From: Chloroflexota bacterium
GTDB lineage: Bacteria; Chloroflexota; Anaerolineae; Aggregatilineales; UBA2796
Assembly (NCBI GenBank): GCA_017743585.1
Contig: JAGHYP010000121.1
Span: forward strand, 1 to 8,014
Direction: 5' to 3'
Length of the DNA stretch: 8,014 nt
The notes beneath the pieces were generated by a model. It had not been told where the DNA came from, made no database searches, and was given only the letters and a program-made list of their open reading frames with translations. This document shows, piece after piece, positions 5,952 through 8,014 of this stretch. The position numbers and the translations under genes are program-made. Every line of letters begins with the position of its first letter. Position 1 is the first letter of the stretch.

Positions 5952-7688
5952 ATGTTTGAGAACTTGCCTGCCAACGCGCTAGAGGTGATGGATTGGCGCA
6001 TGGAGCACTATCAGCCGTACTTCCAGACGCTGATGGAGACCGAACTAACGGCTGAGAACGTCGGCGCTTGGCTGAAAGGCTGGACTCAGCTGGGCGATTT
6101 GATCATGGAAGTCTCTTCGCGCCTTGCGGTCGCCAATTCGCAGAACACAGCTGACGCCGAGGCGGAGCGGCGCTATTTGAGTTACGTCGAGAGCATGTTG
6201 CCGGCCTGGCAGAGGGCGAACAACCTATTGCAGCGCAAATTGGTGGAGAGCGGCCTGCAACCCGAAGGCTTCGAAGTGCCGCTGCGCAACATGCGCACTG
6301 AGTTGGAGATTTTCCGCGAGGCGAACTTGCCGCTCTTTGTGGAAGAACAGAAGCTCAGCACTGAGTACGACAAGATCATCGGCGCGCAGACCGTCACTTG
6401 GGAAGGCGAAGAAGTGCCTTTGGCGCGCTTGCAGCTCGTCGCGCATAACCCTGATCGCGCTGTGCGCGAGCGCGCTTGGCGGCTCGCCCATGAGCGCCAT
6501 TTGGCCGATCGCGAGGCGCTGAACGCGCTCTGGGTGAAGTTCCTGAACGTGCGCCAGCAGATCGCCGCCAATGCGGGCTTCGAGAGTTACACAGCGTATC
6601 GCTGGAAAGCGGCAGGGCGCTTCGATTACACGCCGCAGGATTGCCTCAGCTTCCATGCGGCGATAGAAGAAGTCGTTGTGCCGGCAATGGTGCGCTTGCT
6701 GGAGCAGCACCGTCGCGCGTTGGGCGTCGAGACTTTGCGCCCGTGGGATATGAACATCGATCCGACGCATCCTTTGCACTTAAGCGTTGATCCGCAGCCG
6801 CGCCCTGCCTTGAAGCCTTACCAATCCATCCAAGAGCTGGAAGCGCGCGCTGAGACGATCTTCCGCAACGTTGACCCAACGCTTGGCGAGTACTTCGCGG
6901 CCATGCGCCGCGAAGGTTTGCTCGATCTTGAGAATCGCGCTAACAAAGCGCCCGGCGGCTACTGCACAGCCTATCCCGTCGCCAAGCGTCCTTTCATCTT
7001 CATGAATGCGGTCGGCTTGCACGACGACGTGCAAACTTTGCTGCACGAGGCGGGTCATGCCTTTCACGTCCTCGAGAGCGCGCCCCTAGCTTACATGCAG
7101 CAGCGCGATGTGCCGATCGAGTTCGCTGAGGTCGCCTCAATGGGTATGGAGCTGCTGGCGGCTCCGTATCTGAGCGCCGATCAAGGCGGCTATTACAGCG
7201 CCGCCGATGCCGCGCGCGCACGCCTTGAGCATCTGCGGAACATGATCACGTTCTGGCCCTACATGGCAGTCGTAGACGCTTTCCAACACTGGGTCTATAG
7301 CGACATCGAGGCGGCAAAAGACACTGCCGCCTGCGACGCTCAGTGGTCAGCGCTGTGGGACCGCTTCATCCAAGGCGTGGATTGGTCGGGCTTGGAAGAT
7401 TTCAAGGTGACCGGCTGGCATCGCAAGCTGCATATCTTCCGCAATCCGTTCTACTACGTGGAATACGGCTTAGCGCAGCTTGGCGCGGTGCAGGTCTGGC
7501 AGGCCGCGCTGAGCGATCAGCGAGGCGCAGTGGCGCGTTACCGTCAAGCTTTAGCGCTGGGCGGCTCGGCGCCGTTGCCGATGCTCTATCAGACGGCGGG
7601 GGCGCGCTTCGCCTTCGATGCGGCGACCTTGCGCGACGCCGTCGCGCTGATCGAGCGCACCATTGAGACCTTGAGCGCTGTCCACTAA
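5952..7688 (+). CDS. M3 family zinc oligoendopeptidase (PepF type)
   Basis: This 578-residue cytoplasmic metallopeptidase (no signal peptide or membrane helix) is expected to cut short peptides into smaller ones. The zinc motif is HEAGH (365-369), with His365 and His369 as ligands and Glu366 as catalytic base. The third ligand is Glu393 in EFAEVASMGME, 24 residues after the second His, as in the oligoendopeptidase F branch. The conserved substrate-binding segment HIFRNPFYYVEY (494-505) supplies the active-site His/Tyr residues. NKAPGGYCTAYP (331-342) is another conserved block before the zinc site. The N-terminal 190 or so residues are mostly helical and charged, as in PepF. Length is normal for the family and all key residues are present, so it should be active. 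The ATG at 5952 has AAGGAG at 6-nt spacing. The gene is monocistronic or first in its unit, and a strong hairpin follows the stop. Confidence 0.95.
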   Translation: MFENLPANALEVMDWRMEHYQPYFQTLMETELTAENVGAWLKGWTQLGDLIMEVSSRLAVANSQNTADAEAERRYLSYVESMLPAWQRANNLLQRKLVESGLQPEGFEVPLRNMRTELEIFREANLPLFVEEQKLSTEYDKIIGAQTVTWEGEEVPLARLQLVAHNPDRAVRERAWRLAHERHLADREALNALWVKFLNVRQQIAANAGFESYTAYRWKAAGRFDYTPQDCLSFHAAIEEVVVPAMVRLLEQHRRALGVETLRPWDMNIDPTHPLHLSVDPQPRPALKPYQSIQELEARAETIFRNVDPTLGEYFAAMRREGLLDLENRANKAPGGYCTAYPVAKRPFIFMNAVGLHDDVQTLLHEAGHAFHVLESAPLAYMQQRDVPIEFAEVASMGMELLAAPYLSADQGGYYSAADAARARLEHLRNMITFWPYMAVVDAFQHWVYSDIEAAKDTAACDAQWSALWDRFIQGVDWSGLEDFKVTGWHRKLHIFRNPFYYVEYGLAQLGAVQVWQAALSDQRGAVARYRQALALGGSAPLPMLYQTAGARFAFDAATLRDAVALIERTIETLSAVH

Positions 7689-7707
7689 ACGCAGCGCGAA
7701 TGCCTTG

Positions 7708-7758
7708 TGCAAGGCGTCCTGAGCGCTGATGCCCTGCGCGCCTTCAGGACGCTTTGCA
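7708..7758 (+). terminator. Strong hairpin after the peptidase gene, probable terminator without a T-run
   Basis: Left arm 7708-7722 (TGCAAGGCGTCCTGA) pairs with right arm 7744-7758 (TCAGGACGCTTTGCA) over 15 bp, with a single G-U wobble and no gap. The 21-nt loop can form a further GCGC/GCGC stem. It begins 19 bases after the stop of the peptidase gene. No T-run follows, so termination is inferred from stability and position; it could instead protect the 3' end of the mRNA. Confidence 0.55.
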
Positions 7759-7895
7759 GGTCCGCTATAGGTTGCGCAATCGCATTGCTGGAGGCTGAAA
7801 ATTGCACTAAACTCATCATCTGGCGACGTCTCGGCAATATTTCAAGTTGCTGCGCGCTATGAGCAGCTTGAGCAATTTGGCTGAGGATGCGCTGT

Positions 7896-7995
7896 ATGAC
7901 CGTCTCGCATCAATATGTGCTGGTGGCAGCCGTTGATGATGACCTTGCGTCAGTGCATCAGCTTCTCAGGGCGGCGCGCTTGCCTGAGCCGTTGC
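7896..7995 (+). CDS. Start of an unrecognised gene, cut by contig end
   Basis: An open frame begins at ATG 7896 and runs 33 codons (MTVSHQYVLVAAVDDDL...) to the end of genomic sequence. GAGG lies 9 nt upstream (7883-7886). An in-frame ATG at 7887 is an alternative start but touches that GAGG. The frame is closed upstream by TGA at 7869-7871, so the gene cannot start much earlier. The protein is too short to assign; it begins with a hydrophobic strand followed by an acidic turn. Reading on into the last 19 bases would give adapter-encoded residues that are not real. The stretch 7759-7895 before it holds no clear promoter. A 25-codon frame at 7859-7936 overlaps this one in another frame, so which of them is real is uncertain. 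Confidence 0.35.
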
Positions 7996-8014
7996 CTGTC
8001 TCTTATACACATCT
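7996..8014. other. Tn5 mosaic-end (Nextera-type) adapter sequence, not genomic
   Basis: The last 19 bases, CTGTCTCTTATACACATCT, are the exact complement of the 19-bp Tn5 mosaic end AGATGTGTATAAGAGACAG carried by tagmentation adapters. They occur exactly at the end of the window, where read-through into an untrimmed adapter would put them, and no transposase gene is present. Genomic sequence therefore ends at about 7995. Confidence 0.95.

Noticed and set aside
6225..6779. A 184-codon minus-strand open frame inside the peptidase gene
   Set aside because: It is antisense to conserved M3 peptidase sequence, with no ribosome site or family resemblance.
7776..7788. GCAAT-cgc-ATTGC inverted repeat as an operator
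   Set aside because: Five-base arms with a three-base gap are common by chance, and no promoter is recognisable next to it.
7996..8014. End of a Tn5/IS50 transposon
   Set aside because: The mosaic end is a synthetic hybrid used in library kits, it sits exactly at the contig end, and no transposase or target duplication is seen.
1..8014. Frequent GCGCGC and CTCAG words as a possible repeat family
   Set aside because: They are scattered through coding sequence in all genes without fixed spacing or longer flanking identity. Codon and base composition explain them.

Overview
The window is a bacterial chromosome fragment, high in GC with many GCGCGC words. It is densely coded and has no RNA gene, CRISPR array or insertion sequence that I can see. 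The best guess for the host is Chloroflexota. This is inference only, from two things: exported proteins with TPTPSP-type linkers, and an amino-acid-transporter permease with a long insert after its first membrane helix. No marker gene in the window settles it.

Layout. Five genes lie on the minus strand, in transcription order from the right: (i) an exported protein of four pre-peptidase C-terminal (PPC)-like beta-sandwich repeats (5850 to 4414); (ii) tgt, tRNA-guanine transglycosylase of queuosine biosynthesis (4333 to 3191); (iii) a PstS-like substrate-binding lipoprotein (3033 to 2185); (iv) an unusually large polar-amino-acid ABC permease (2090 to 525); (v) its ATPase (514 to the window edge, truncated after Walker B). 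On the plus strand, divergent from (i), is a cytoplasmic M3 oligoendopeptidase F-type metallopeptidase (5952-7688). It is followed by a strong hairpin, a short unrecognised partial reading frame, and 19 bases identical to the Tn5 mosaic end used in tagmentation libraries. That adapter means the last bases are not genomic and the contig stops there for technical reasons.

How the genes work together. The permease and ATPase form a tight operon: the gap is 10 bp and the ATPase Shine-Dalgarno overlaps the permease stop codon. The operon has its own promoter with a perfect TATAAT. The lipoprotein just upstream sits where a solute receptor is usually found, but it belongs to the PstS/PBP-like-2 type rather than the amino-acid receptor type (SBP_bac_3), so functional pairing is uncertain. 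Importing amino acids or peptides and cleaving peptides in the cytoplasm would fit a heterotroph that feeds on peptides, but nothing in the sequence shows co-regulation. tgt has its own extended -10 promoter and looks like a housekeeping gene unrelated to its neighbours.

Most interesting point. The permease carries a roughly 210-residue extracytoplasmic insert made of three degenerate repeats. Each repeat opens with a G-[AV]-[LV]-[IL] strand and ends with a pair of cysteines 7 or 8 residues apart, which suggests a disulfide-stabilised domain built into the transport channel subunit.
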